NCBI GenBank assembly: GCA_023228225.1
Contig: JALOBO010000007.1
Location: 1-64,000 of the forward strand
Direction: 5' to 3'
Origin: Clostridia bacterium
GTDB taxonomy: Bacteria; Bacillota; Clostridia; Christensenellales; UBA1242
DNA: 64,000 nt
The stretch's first letter is position 1. Each line of letters begins with the position of its first letter. The position numbers and the translations under genes are program-made. Below the pieces are notes generated by a model. It worked only from the letters and a program-made list of their open reading frames with translations. It was not told the DNA's origin and made no database searches. Below, in pieces: positions 54,308 to 62,884 of the stretch.

Positions 54308-55366
54308 ATGAGCACAATAGTATTAACAGGTGGCGGAACTGCCGGACATATTATACCCCACATAGCATTACTGCATTATATTGAAAAAGATTTTGATAAA
54401 ATCTATTATATAGGCTCTGCAAATAGCATGGAAGAGCGAATGGTATCAAGTTATAAAAATATAACCTTTTTATCTATTGAAACATGCAAATTAGAACGCA
54501 AGTTTACGCTTAATAATTTAAAAATACCTTTTGCATTGGCAAAGGGAATTTTACAAGCAAACAAATTATTAAAAAAAATAAAGCCTGATGTTATATTCAG
54601 TAAAGGCGGATATGTTGCGCTTCCTGTTGTACTTGCATCAAAAAAAATCCCAGTAGTCAGCCATGAGTCTGATATAACTATGGGGCTAGCCAACAAACTT
54701 ATGGCACATAAGTGTAAAGTAATGTGTACAAATTTTGAAAGCACAGCACATACACTTAATAATGGTGTATTTACAGGTGCTCCCATACGCCACGAATTAT
54801 ACAACGGTAATAAACACAACATAATTAATGAGTATAAACTATCACCAGAAAAATCTACAATTTTAGTTATGGGCGGAAGTTTGGGTTCGGTAAATATAAA
54901 TAAAAATGTGCGCGCAATACTTCCCGATTTATTAAAAAAATATAATGTTATTCATATTGTTGGCAAAGGCAATATTGATGAAACGCTCAAACAAAACTAT
55001 TATATCCAAATTGAATTTACTGATAAAATTAGCGATTATTTTGCCACCGCAGATGTTATTGTAAGTCGTGCTGGTGCGACCGCAATACACGAATTTTTAG
55101 CACTTCGAAAGCCCATGTTACTTATTCCGCTTTCAAAAATGGCGTCTCGTGGTGACCAAATTTTAAACGCAAAAAATTTTAATGAAAGGAGAATTGCAAA
55201 CATTTTATTTGAGGAAAATATGTCACCACAAAATTTAAAAGTAGCAATATTAAAATTATTTTCATCACGCATTGAATTAATTAAAAATATGAGCAAAGAA
55301 CCAAATACCGATGGAACTAAAAAAATATATGAACAAATTTTAAAATATTCCAAATTGGCAACTTAA
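54308..55366 (+). CDS. murG: UDP-GlcNAc:lipid I GlcNAc transferase MurG
   Basis: A peripheral membrane GT28 enzyme making lipid II. The N-terminal GGGTAGHIIPH and FSKGGYVALPV, then GGSLGSVNINKNV and SRAGATAIHEFLALRKPMLLIPL, are the family blocks. The 352 residues are normal. AAGGAG precedes the ATG. It lies alone, away from a mur/dcw cluster. Confidence 0.96.
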   Translation: MSTIVLTGGGTAGHIIPHIALLHYIEKDFDKIYYIGSANSMEERMVSSYKNITFLSIETCKLERKFTLNNLKIPFALAKGILQANKLLKKIKPDVIFSKGGYVALPVVLASKKIPVVSHESDITMGLANKLMAHKCKVMCTNFESTAHTLNNGVFTGAPIRHELYNGNKHNIINEYKLSPEKSTILVMGGSLGSVNINKNVRAILPDLLKKYNVIHIVGKGNIDETLKQNYYIQIEFTDKISDYFATADVIVSRAGATAIHEFLALRKPMLLIPLSKMASRGDQILNAKNFNERRIANILFEENMSPQNLKVAILKLFSSRIELIKNMSKEPNTDGTKKIYEQILKYSKLAT

Positions 55367-55394
55367 TTTATTTGTCAATTTTTACAAAATTATA

Positions 55395-55423
55395 TTTACA
55401 ATATTGTGTTTATTAGTTATAAT
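55395..55423 (+). promoter_or_regulatory. Probable promoter of the 238-residue hypothetical gene
   Basis: TTTACA, 17 bases, TATAAT, 54 bases before the start. Confidence 0.55.
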
Positions 55424-55476
55424 GTTTATATAAATCTTAAAAAATAAGCAAAGATACATCAGAAAAGGCGGTACAT

Positions 55477-56193
55477 ATGAACTATTATGTTTTTTTAACT
55501 GAAAATAATGCCGGCTCTCCCATCAAGTTTTTAAAAAACGTAAACATTGATAATAATGAAGATGAACGCACTACGTACGAAAATATGAAGGGCTTTTGGC
55601 TTAGGATTAAAGATTATTTTTTAAATCATATTAATACCGCATCACCAAAAAATGTTGAGTACTACAAATATCAGTTAAGTGAATTTTTAAATATTGCTTG
55701 TCACGAAGATGTGCTTTCGGCTACCGAAGAAGGCTTTTGGTATCCATATCAGGATATTGAAAACGCAATAATAAACTCTCGCGGTCGTTTTACTGAAATA
55801 CCTGAGTATAAAATACTTAAATGTATTAAAGATGAAGCGGTAATTTACAGCGTATTTGAAAAAGCAATAAAATATTGCAAGAACATATTTGCAATCAAAA
55901 AAGCAGAAATTGATGAAAGTCGCAAATTAAACGATAGTGCAAAGCGTAGCAAAACAGATTATGCAAGCCTAGAATATACCGATTACGCTTTTAAAATAGA
56001 GGAAATTTGGATTAAAACACGCAATATGATTAGATTTGTAATGTACAATTTTGAGCCTCTTAATATGAAGGACTCACGCACAGTGTGTGCGATATTTGAA
56101 AATACAAATAATTATGATGACATTTTAGCAGTTTGCACTCAGTTATTTGAATCAATTCAAACATTAAATTTAAAGCGTTTAGGAAAAATATAA
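55477..56193 (+). CDS. Hypothetical protein, soluble and mostly helical
   Basis: A 238-residue protein I do not recognise. It is rich in aromatic and charged residues, without signal or membrane segments, and looks all-alpha; a Lys/Ser/Asp-rich segment (about 148-165) may be a flexible link. AAGGCGG precedes the ATG, a promoter lies upstream and a strong terminator follows, so it is a real single-gene unit. No function is offered. Confidence 0.7.
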   Translation: MNYYVFLTENNAGSPIKFLKNVNIDNNEDERTTYENMKGFWLRIKDYFLNHINTASPKNVEYYKYQLSEFLNIACHEDVLSATEEGFWYPYQDIENAIINSRGRFTEIPEYKILKCIKDEAVIYSVFEKAIKYCKNIFAIKKAEIDESRKLNDSAKRSKTDYASLEYTDYAFKIEEIWIKTRNMIRFVMYNFEPLNMKDSRTVCAIFENTNNYDDILAVCTQLFESIQTLNLKRLGKI

Positions 56194-56196
56194 AAT

Positions 56197-56231
56197 AAAA
56201 AACAGTTCACTTAAAAAGTGAACTGTTTTTT
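56197..56231. terminator. Strong terminator after the hypothetical gene
   Basis: A 15-16 bp stem (AAAACAGTTCACTT with AAGTGAACTGTTTT) with A and T runs on either side. Confidence 0.9.
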
Positions 56232-56265
56232 AAATGTAGAATGTAAAATGTACAATGTAAAATTG
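56232..56265. repeat. ATGTA-rich short-period repeat
   Basis: Four ATGTA-type units (AATGTAGAATGTAAAATG and on) ending AATTG, the counterpart of 49434-49466. It is followed by a GC-rich hairpin. Confidence 0.6.
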
Positions 56266-56272
56266 TTTTACC

Positions 56273-56295
56273 CCGCCAATGCTTTCGCTAGGCGG
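56273..56295. repeat. GC-rich hairpin after yhbY
   Basis: CCGCC and GGCGG arms around AATGCTTTCGCTA with an inner GC/GC pair. It resembles family A in arm composition (GGCGGAATAA flank) but has another loop. Confidence 0.5.
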
Positions 56296-56301
56296 AATAA
56301 T

Positions 56302-56589
56302 TTATATATGAATTATGTCTGTTCTACTAGATTTTTTATATAAAATAACTTTATTACCAACAAGTAGCACTGGTTCGGCTTGTAATTTTTCTACTAACAA
56401 ATCGCAAAGCTGGCGATTAGTATAATCTACGCTTTTTTGCATTTTAATTTTAGCTAATTCGTGTGCTTCTAAATACTGACTAATTTGTTTAAGCACATTG
56501 TCATTTAAGCCTTCTTTACCTATTAAAATATCTACATCAATTTTATTTGCAAGACCTGCATATTTTGCTCTTTCTTTACTTATTAACAT
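56302..56589 (-). CDS. yhbY: YhbY/CRM-domain ribosome assembly RNA-binding protein
   Basis: A 95-residue CRM domain protein that associates with pre-50S particles. Signature residues are KYAGLANKIDVDILIGKEGLN and the closing GNKVILYKKS; the usual GKxGL loop is present (GKEGL). AAGGAG precedes the ATG. It lies 50 bases after obg; the pairing of obg with yhbY is common and fits ribosome assembly. Confidence 0.93.
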   Translation of the reverse strand: MLISKERAKYAGLANKIDVDILIGKEGLNDNVLKQISQYLEAHELAKIKMQKSVDYTNRQLCDLLVEKLQAEPVLLVGNKVILYKKSSRTDIIHI

Positions 56590-56639
56590 TATTTATTACT
56601 CCTTAATATTTTTTACTGATTAAAACTTAATAACAAACA

Positions 56640-57905
56640 CTACTTAACTAATTCAAACTCAACACCTGCGACTATAATTGTATCTCCGTTTTTTGCACCC
56701 ATATCATAAAGCATTTGTGTTATTCCTTCACGGCGTAAACGATTTTGTAAGTAGGCAAAAGATTGTGTATCCGAAAGCACAATACCTCTTGCCATTTCAT
56801 CAATTTTACCACCAGAAACAACATATGCTCCTTGTCCGTTTTTTGTAATAATAAAATTTAATAAATCGCGTTCATCAATATTTTCTTTTTCTATTGCTAG
56901 CGGTTCAGACACCGGAATAGTTTTAAGTTTATTCCAAATTGCATCAAGTAATTCTTTTACTCCTTGCATCGTCGCGCCAGAAATAGGATAGGCTTCAATA
57001 CCCCTATCTAATTTTTTCTTAAAATCTTTAATTGGTTTATCATCTTGTAATAAATCACATTTATTAAGTGCAATAATTTGTGGCGAATCGGCAAGTTTTC
57101 TGCTATAAGTTGACAATTCCTTATTAATTTGCAAATAATCATCAAATGGATCTCTTTCTTCGCTACCCGCAATATCTATTATATGCACAATAAGTCTAGT
57201 CCTTTCAATATGTCTTAAAAAATCATGTCCTAGCCCAGCACCTTTGGAAGCACCATCAATAAGTCCGGGTATGTCAGCCATAACAAAACTATTTTCATAA
57301 TATTTAACAACTCCTAAATTGGGTGAAAGCGTTGTAAAATGATAATTTGCAATTTTAGGTTTTGCTTCGGTAACTACCGAAAGCAGTGTAGATTTTCCCA
57401 CATTAGGGTAACCTACTAAACCGACATCGGCAATAGTTTTAAGTTCCAGCACTACTTCAAATGGTTTAGTTATTGCTCCACCTTGCGAAAAGAAAGGCGC
57501 TTGTCTTGTTGATGTAGCGTATGTTTTATTTCCTCTGCCACCGCTACCACCATGCAATATAACGGTTCGCTGATCTTTTTCATACATATCGGCAATTACT
57601 TTTTCGGTTTTATAGTCGCGAATTATTGTACCACGTGGTACATTAATAATTGTATCTTTTCCGGATTTACCGATTTGATTATTTGATGACCCGTTTTCGC
57701 CATCTTCGGCTTTAAACGACTTGTTATAATTAAAATCTACAAGTGTATTCATAGATTCGTTTGCCACGAATACAATATCTCCGCCCTTACCGCCGTTACC
57801 GCCGTCCGGACCGCCTTTCATAGTCGCTTTTGAGCGAATAAACGATACTACACCATTACCACCATTACCCGCTTTTATAACAATTTTAACTTTATCTACA
57901 AACAT
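56640..57905 (-). CDS. obg: GTPase Obg
   Basis: A ribosome-assembly and stress GTPase that in Bacillus is needed for sporulation. The N-terminal glycine-rich Obg fold (1-158) has GGPDGGNGGKGG and HGGSGGRGNKTYA. The G domain has GYPNVGKST, DIPGLIDGA and NKCDLL. A C-terminal OCT domain (about 345-421) marks the Gram-positive form. It overlaps the nth stop by 14 bases, so the two are coupled. Confidence 0.96.
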   Translation of the reverse strand: MFVDKVKIVIKAGNGGNGVVSFIRSKATMKGGPDGGNGGKGGDIVFVANESMNTLVDFNYNKSFKAEDGENGSSNNQIGKSGKDTIINVPRGTIIRDYKTEKVIADMYEKDQRTVILHGGSGGRGNKTYATSTRQAPFFSQGGAITKPFEVVLELKTIADVGLVGYPNVGKSTLLSVVTEAKPKIANYHFTTLSPNLGVVKYYENSFVMADIPGLIDGASKGAGLGHDFLRHIERTRLIVHIIDIAGSEERDPFDDYLQINKELSTYSRKLADSPQIIALNKCDLLQDDKPIKDFKKKLDRGIEAYPISGATMQGVKELLDAIWNKLKTIPVSEPLAIEKENIDERDLLNFIITKNGQGAYVVSGGKIDEMARGIVLSDTQSFAYLQNRLRREGITQMLYDMGAKNGDTIIVAGVEFELVK

Positions 57906-58542
57906 CTTTCTTCACTACCTTATTATAATATTTACAAAATTTGTTAATTTTACACTTTGAACAATTTGGATTTCGTGCTGTGCAGTGATAACGCCCAAAA
58001 AGCACCAGTATAAAATGAGCATTAATCCAATCTTGTTTGTCTAAAACTTTATTTAATTGTTGCTCGCATTTATCTACACTTTTTGAATTAGTTAATCCAA
58101 TTCTATTTGCCACTCTAAAAACATGCGTATCAACTGCTATTGCAGGCTTTTTAAATGCAACTGCCAAAATTACATTTGCGGTTTTTCTACCTACCCCACT
58201 AAGAGAAATTAAATCATTAAGATTATTAGGCACTTCTCCATTAAATTTTTCTAAAATTTGTTTACTACACTTAATTAAATGTACTGTTTTACTCTTATAA
58301 AGTCCGCAAGATTTAATTAGATTTTCTAATTTTTCGGGTGGTAAAGTGCCAATTGCTTTCGGCGTATTATATTCTTTAAATAACTCACTTGTAATAATAT
58401 TTACACGCTTGTCTGTGCATTGAGCCGACAAAATCACAGCAACTAGAAGTTCAAAATTAGTACTATAATTTAATTCGCTTTTTGCATTAGGATACATTCT
58501 TTTAAGTAAGTTAAAAATTTCTTTAATTTTGTTCTTATCCAT
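57892..58542 (-). CDS. nth: Endonuclease III
   Basis: A DNA glycosylase/AP lyase for oxidised pyrimidines. The helix-hairpin-helix is LISLSGVGRKTANVILAVA with catalytic Lys, followed by AVDTHVFRVANR with catalytic Asp. A C-terminal [4Fe-4S] motif is C-X6-C-X2-C-X5-C. The ATG at 58542, after AAGGTGG, is preferred over 58560, giving 216 residues. It overlaps obg downstream. Confidence 0.95.
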   Translation of the reverse strand: MDKNKIKEIFNLLKRMYPNAKSELNYSTNFELLVAVILSAQCTDKRVNIITSELFKEYNTPKAIGTLPPEKLENLIKSCGLYKSKTVHLIKCSKQILEKFNGEVPNNLNDLISLSGVGRKTANVILAVAFKKPAIAVDTHVFRVANRIGLTNSKSVDKCEQQLNKVLDKQDWINAHFILVLFGRYHCTARNPNCSKCKINKFCKYYNKVVKKDVCR

Positions 58543-58680
58543 TACCCACCTTAAAAGCAATATTTTAAAAATATATATTATCTTCTATATTTACGCAATT
58601 GTTATTCTATCATAATTCAGTACTTTTGTCATCGTAATTTGTAAATAAATAATTATCTTAATTTTGGAAACAAAAAACAT

Positions 58681-58709
58681 TTGAAAAAGTGTGTAAAATA
58701 TGCTAAACT
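58681..58709 (+). promoter_or_regulatory. Probable promoter of the nucleoside phosphorylase gene
   Basis: TTGAAA, 17 bases, TAAACT, with AGGAG and the ATG within 25 bases. Confidence 0.6.
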
Positions 58710-58733
58710 TTCCGTAAACATTAGGAGTAAAAA

Positions 58734-59501
58734 ATGCTTATAAAAAAATACCCTATCTTAGAATTTGATAAAGATACAAACGCTCTTATTAATCCATCTG
58801 CCGAAACAATTAAAATAAATGTAAAGTTACCTGAAAGACTTGTAATATGTTTTTTTAAGGAAGTGATTGCCTATTTATTAAGTAAAGGCGAAATTTCAAT
58901 GTTAGCAAATTTTCCTAGTGAAATGCTTGATTTGCATATTTATAAATTTAATACTGGCGATTGTGCAATAGTTCAAGGTACAATAGGCGGTCCTGCTTGC
59001 GGTGCATTCCTAGAAGAATTTATATCATTAGGTGTAAAAAAAGTAATTTTATGCGGTGGAGCCGGTTCACTAAAAAGCGATATTACTGTGGGTAAATATA
59101 TAGTTGTAAATGAAGCAGTACGCGATGAAGGTTTTAGTTATCATTATTTAAAACCCAGTCGAACAGTAAAAGCAAATATTACAGTGATTAACAAAATAAC
59201 AAACTATTTACAAACACAAAAAATAGATTATATTATAGGTAAAACATGGACAACTGATGCAATATACCGCGAAACCGCAAATAAGATTGAACTACGAAAA
59301 AAAGAAGGCTGTATTATTGTAGAAATGGAACAAGCCTCAATGTTAGCGGTAGCAAAATTCCGTGGTATAGAATACGGTGCTATTATTTATAGTGGTGATG
59401 ACTTATCAAAAGATGAATGGGATAGCAGAAACTGGAACAAACAAACGGCTGTCCGAGAACGATTAACAAATATCTGCAAAAACATTGTGTTGTCATTATA
59501 G
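58734..59501 (+). CDS. Nucleoside phosphorylase (uridine/purine-type, PNP_UDP family)
   Basis: Cleaves nucleosides with phosphate in salvage. The 255 residues show VQGTIGGPACGAFLEEFISLG, then LCGGAGSL (phosphate/ribose site), and VEMEQASMLAVAKFRG, the family's Met-Glu substrate motif. The closing YSGDDLS matches a base-binding Asp loop. The N-terminal 40 residues are longer than in classic Udp. TTAGGAG precedes the ATG. The base specificity is not certain. Confidence 0.87.
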   Translation: MLIKKYPILEFDKDTNALINPSAETIKINVKLPERLVICFFKEVIAYLLSKGEISMLANFPSEMLDLHIYKFNTGDCAIVQGTIGGPACGAFLEEFISLGVKKVILCGGAGSLKSDITVGKYIVVNEAVRDEGFSYHYLKPSRTVKANITVINKITNYLQTQKIDYIIGKTWTTDAIYRETANKIELRKKEGCIIVEMEQASMLAVAKFRGIEYGAIIYSGDDLSKDEWDSRNWNKQTAVRERLTNICKNIVLSL

Positions 59502-59595
59502 TTTTATTTTCTGCTTTTCCAAAAAATAATATCAAAACTTTGTTCAAATAGAACACGCTCAGTAGTTTAAACTCAATTTTTTTAACGGTGCCTCG

Positions 59596-59622
59596 TTCCG
59601 CCTATCCGTTAGGTAGGCGGAA
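59596..59622. repeat. Hairpin repeat family A (inverted-loop variant)
   Basis: TTCCGCCTA and TAGGCGGAA arms around TCCGTTAGG, the reverse complement of the CCTAACGG loop with another stem. It lies between the convergent phosphorylase and DUF3343 genes. Confidence 0.8.
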
Positions 59623-59668
59623 TAAATATGCAGTCGTACAAGAATAAGTGTTTTGTTCCCCTATTGAG

Positions 59669-59929
59669 TTATAGTGGCGTTACTGTAATATTATTATTTG
59701 GGTTTTCTGATATTTTAAAAAAACCTGCAAATGAACTAAAACTGCGCCTTTGCCTTACTGCAAGTGCTATATCAAAATAATTTAAAGGCATTTTTACTGA
59801 AATGCCACAAGAAACAGATACTTGTCTTGGCGTATTTATAATATTACATTGTACTCCATAAGACTTTAAAATTTGTGAATAAGCAAGAGTTTCAGTTCTG
59901 GCACGAAAAACCGCTAATAGATATACCAT
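59669..59929 (-). CDS. DUF3343 putative Se/S carrier protein
   Basis: An 86-residue member of DUF3343, often encoded beside cysteine-desulfurase-like enzymes and selenium genes. The conserved Cys is in PRQVSVSCGISVKM. The ATG at 59929 after AGGAG is preferred over 59950. It is divergent from the cysteine desulfurase-family gene across a symmetric control region. A persulfide or selenide relay role is inferred from its neighbourhood. Confidence 0.82.
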   Translation of the reverse strand: MVYLLAVFRARTETLAYSQILKSYGVQCNIINTPRQVSVSCGISVKMPLNYFDIALAVRQRRSFSSFAGFFKISENPNNNITVTPL

Positions 59930-59970
59930 AAAACTCTCCTTATAAATCACAACTAAATATGAGTGTGATA

Positions 59971-60079
59971 ATACTATGGAATTTCATTTATAATTAAAAA
60001 TATTATTTACGGATAATCCGTATTTTTAATTTTAATGGCACAAAACAAATTGCAAACAAATATTTTTGTTCCATAGTAT
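59971..60079. promoter_or_regulatory. Mirror-symmetric divergent control region
   Basis: ATACTATGGAA (59971-59981) and its exact inverse TTCCATAGTAT (60069-60079) face outward toward the two divergent genes. Between them, ATTAAAAAT/ATTTTTAAT flanks a central ACGGAT-A-ATCCGT palindrome (60009-60021). TAGTAT may be the -10 box on both sides. Confidence 0.6.
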
Positions 60080-60122
60080 ACTATATTAGTAGCAAAAATA
60101 AAATGTTAACAGAGGTAAAAAT

Positions 60123-61259
60123 ATGATTTATTTTGATAATGCCGCTACTGCTAAATATAAACCGCTCTCCGTAATGCTTTCGCTTATATTATCAACATTT
60201 AAATATTACGCTAACCCAGGCAGAAGCGGACACACGGCGAGTATAAAAACAGCATTAAAGGTGCAAAGCGTTCGGGAAAGTTTAAAAGATTATTTTAATG
60301 CAGATACAAACCAGAATATAATTTTTTGTTATAACTGTACTGATGCATTAAACCTTGCAATATTAGGAACAGCAGTAACTGGCGGTAATGTAATAGCAGA
60401 TTCTACTAACCACAATTCCGTTCTCAGACCGCTATATGATTTACAAAAACAAGGTAAAATTGATATAACAATAATTAACCCAAATTCACAAGGAAAAATT
60501 GAACCGGAGGAAATTGCAAAGCATATTACGGATAAAACTTATTTAGTGTGCATAAATCACACTTCCAATGTAACAGGTGTTACACAAGATATTCAAAAAA
60601 TTAGTGATTTGTGCAAATCAAAGCATATAATGTTGCTTGTAGATTCCGCACAATCCGCAGGCCATTTAAATATAGATATGCAAAAACAAAATATAAGTAT
60701 GCTTGCATTTGCGGGGCATAAAGGACTACACGGTATACAAGGAATAGGTGGATTAGTTATAAGTCCAACCATAGCATTAAAACCGATAAGATTTGGCGGA
60801 ACAGGCACTATGAGTGAAAGCGTTTATCAACCAATAACGCCCCCCGAAGCATTTGAAAGCGGAACAATCGGTACGCCTGCAATATTGGCACTCGGTGCGG
60901 GTTTGAAATGGACAAAATCACATTTCAATAAAATAAATAATAAAATTCATAAATTAAGTGCCTATATTTTAAATGAATTATATTTAATTAAAAATGTTAC
61001 AGTGTACACTCCAAAAAATAGTCGCTCAGGCGTAATATCATTTAATATAAAAGATAAATATTCTTCCGATGTAAGTGATATTTTAAATTATAAATATAAA
61101 ATATGTACTCGCCCCGGAATTCATTGTGCTCCGCTTATTCATACTCATTTAAAAACGCTGGAAACTGGCACAGTTAGAATTAGCATAGATATTAATAATA
61201 CGCTACGACAAGCAAAAAAACTGGTTAGCGCAATAAAAGAAATAAGCAGTCAAAATTGA
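60123..61259 (+). CDS. Cysteine desulfurase family protein (TIGR01977-like class V aminotransferase)
   Basis: A 378-residue PLP enzyme. The start YFDNAATAKYKP, the PLP Lys in AGHKGLHGIQGIGG, FGGTGTMSE, and the catalytic Cys in RPGIHCAPL followed by GTVRIS match the family typically paired with DUF3343. It differs from IscS/NifS by its short length and Cys placement. GAGGT precedes the ATG. A selenium or sulfur mobilising role with the divergent DUF3343 gene is inferred; the substrate is not known. Confidence 0.87.
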   Translation: MIYFDNAATAKYKPLSVMLSLILSTFKYYANPGRSGHTASIKTALKVQSVRESLKDYFNADTNQNIIFCYNCTDALNLAILGTAVTGGNVIADSTNHNSVLRPLYDLQKQGKIDITIINPNSQGKIEPEEIAKHITDKTYLVCINHTSNVTGVTQDIQKISDLCKSKHIMLLVDSAQSAGHLNIDMQKQNISMLAFAGHKGLHGIQGIGGLVISPTIALKPIRFGGTGTMSESVYQPITPPEAFESGTIGTPAILALGAGLKWTKSHFNKINNKIHKLSAYILNELYLIKNVTVYTPKNSRSGVISFNIKDKYSSDVSDILNYKYKICTRPGIHCAPLIHTHLKTLETGTVRISIDINNTLRQAKKLVSAIKEISSQN

Positions 61260-61316
61260 ATTAAGTCAAAATTACACGCTAAGCGGGTAGTATTGACTCT
61301 GTTATTTTAAAAAATA

Positions 61317-62498
61317 CTATATAGACTTTAAAATATTTAATGCATTTACAATGCCCAATCCTTCGGTATTTCTATCTAATCCAATTTGATTAGCAGTATG
61401 CGTGATTAATGTCTTTATTTCATCGGGTTTTAAATCTGGCTGTTTTTGAAGTAACAAACACGCTAATCCCGCAACAATAGGCGTTGCCATAGATGTTCCA
61501 CTCATAGTGGCATAAGGCTCTGCGTTTACTTTATTTGATACAGTCATAATTTTTACTCCCGGTGCAATAATGTCAGGTTTAAAATGCATAAATGCTGGTC
61601 CGCGTGAAGAAAATTCAGCAACTTTAAATTTATTTTTATCAATTTTTCTGTCATCATCACGCATGTCATCTAATGCTCCTACCGTAATTATACGTGGGTT
61701 TGTTCCGGGTGATTTAATGCTTTCGTGAATAGGTCCACTATTACCCGCCGCCGCAATTACAGTTAAACCTTCACGCCAAAGTGCCTCCGCGCCTACGGCA
61801 AGAGGATCCCTTATCCCAAGTGGCACACTCCCAAAAGACATACAAACAACTTTAATATTATAAGATTTTGCATTTTCATAAAGCCATTGCATTGCTTCTA
61901 AAATTGTAAACGCACCAGTTTCACCGTTATTATCAAGCGCCTTTAATATTATTAAATTACAATCGGGTGCAACCCCTTTATATTTGCCTTTTGATAATAA
62001 TCCATTTCCCGCTAAAATTCCGGCGACTGCCGTTCCGTGTCCATTATCATCGTAAATATTACTTTTGTCGTTGACAAAGTCCTTAAAGAATTTAATTCTA
62101 TGTTTAGGTATTAAAAAATCAAGATGGGGCTGAATTCCCGTATCTATAATAGCAACATTCATATTACTGCCAGTAAATCCGCTGTTGTAAAATGTTTCAG
62201 CATTTATAATATTTCTAGCGATATCCATTTGAGCGGTAACACTAGTTTGCCTTGTTATATATTTAATTTCTTTTTTTTCGGCAAGAAAGTTTAACTGAGT
62301 ATTATTTAAATTTACTCCAAAAGCATTAATAAAAGGATATTTATGTAACACATCAATATTATAAAATTTAATCAAACTAAAAAACTGCCTATATTGAATA
62401 GCATTATTAATATAAACAACACAAGGCACACAAACATTAGATTGAGTGCTTACAATATTTTTTAAATGCGGGTCAATTTTGTGATTAAAATCTAACAT
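61317..62498 (-). CDS. Subtilisin-like serine protease (S8)
   Basis: A 393-residue peptidase with no signal peptide and an N-terminal propeptide-like region (1-105). The catalytic triad is Asp in VAIIDTGIQPH, His in DDNGHGTAVAGI and Ser in MSGTSMATPIVAG; the oxyanion Asn is in AAAGNSG. Such short intracellular or sporulation-type subtilases are common in clostridia. It starts one base after the upstream gene's stop (TGA T ATG), with no strong ribosome site, so it is probably translationally coupled. Confidence 0.93.
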   Translation of the reverse strand: MLDFNHKIDPHLKNIVSTQSNVCVPCVVYINNAIQYRQFFSLIKFYNIDVLHKYPFINAFGVNLNNTQLNFLAEKKEIKYITRQTSVTAQMDIARNIINAETFYNSGFTGSNMNVAIIDTGIQPHLDFLIPKHRIKFFKDFVNDKSNIYDDNGHGTAVAGILAGNGLLSKGKYKGVAPDCNLIILKALDNNGETGAFTILEAMQWLYENAKSYNIKVVCMSFGSVPLGIRDPLAVGAEALWREGLTVIAAAGNSGPIHESIKSPGTNPRIITVGALDDMRDDDRKIDKNKFKVAEFSSRGPAFMHFKPDIIAPGVKIMTVSNKVNAEPYATMSGTSMATPIVAGLACLLLQKQPDLKPDEIKTLITHTANQIGLDRNTEGLGIVNALNILKSI

Positions 62499-62499
62499 A

Positions 62500-62814
62500 T
62501 CATATAGAATCCAAAATTGATTTTAACATTTGTTTTTGCTCGTTATTTAGCATTGGAGTTATTCGCTTTGCAATATTTTCTACTTCGGAACGATTAAATT
62601 TGCCTGCCTTTTTCTTATTTTCAATCTGCGTTAAAAATTCTTTTAACAAGTCGTTTTTAGAAAGTTTTTTATATTTTTCATACGCAGATTTTATGTTTTC
62701 CTCTTCTGTTTTGTGTCCATCAAGTACTTTTTCCGCTTCCTTTTCCGATACTTTTAACTTTTCGCTTATTTGTGAAAGTTTTTCGCGTGCAAAACTTTTG
62801 AGGTCTTTTGCCAT
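62500..62814 (-). CDS. Small charged helical protein upstream of the subtilase
   Basis: A 104-residue protein of almost only Lys, Glu, Leu and Ser, forming long amphipathic helices without signal or membrane part. AGGGGG precedes the ATG. Its stop is directly before the subtilase start. I do not recognise a family. Coupling suggests a partner, inhibitor or substrate of the protease, but that is only positional inference. Confidence 0.7.
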   Translation of the reverse strand: MAKDLKSFAREKLSQISEKLKVSEKEAEKVLDGHKTEEENIKSAYEKYKKLSKNDLLKEFLTQIENKKKAGKFNRSEVENIAKRITPMLNNEQKQMLKSILDSI

Positions 62815-62884
62815 ATAATCCCCCTTTTTGTTTAACTATTTAATTATATGCTTTCATATAATATATTGATTATCTAGGAGTGTT

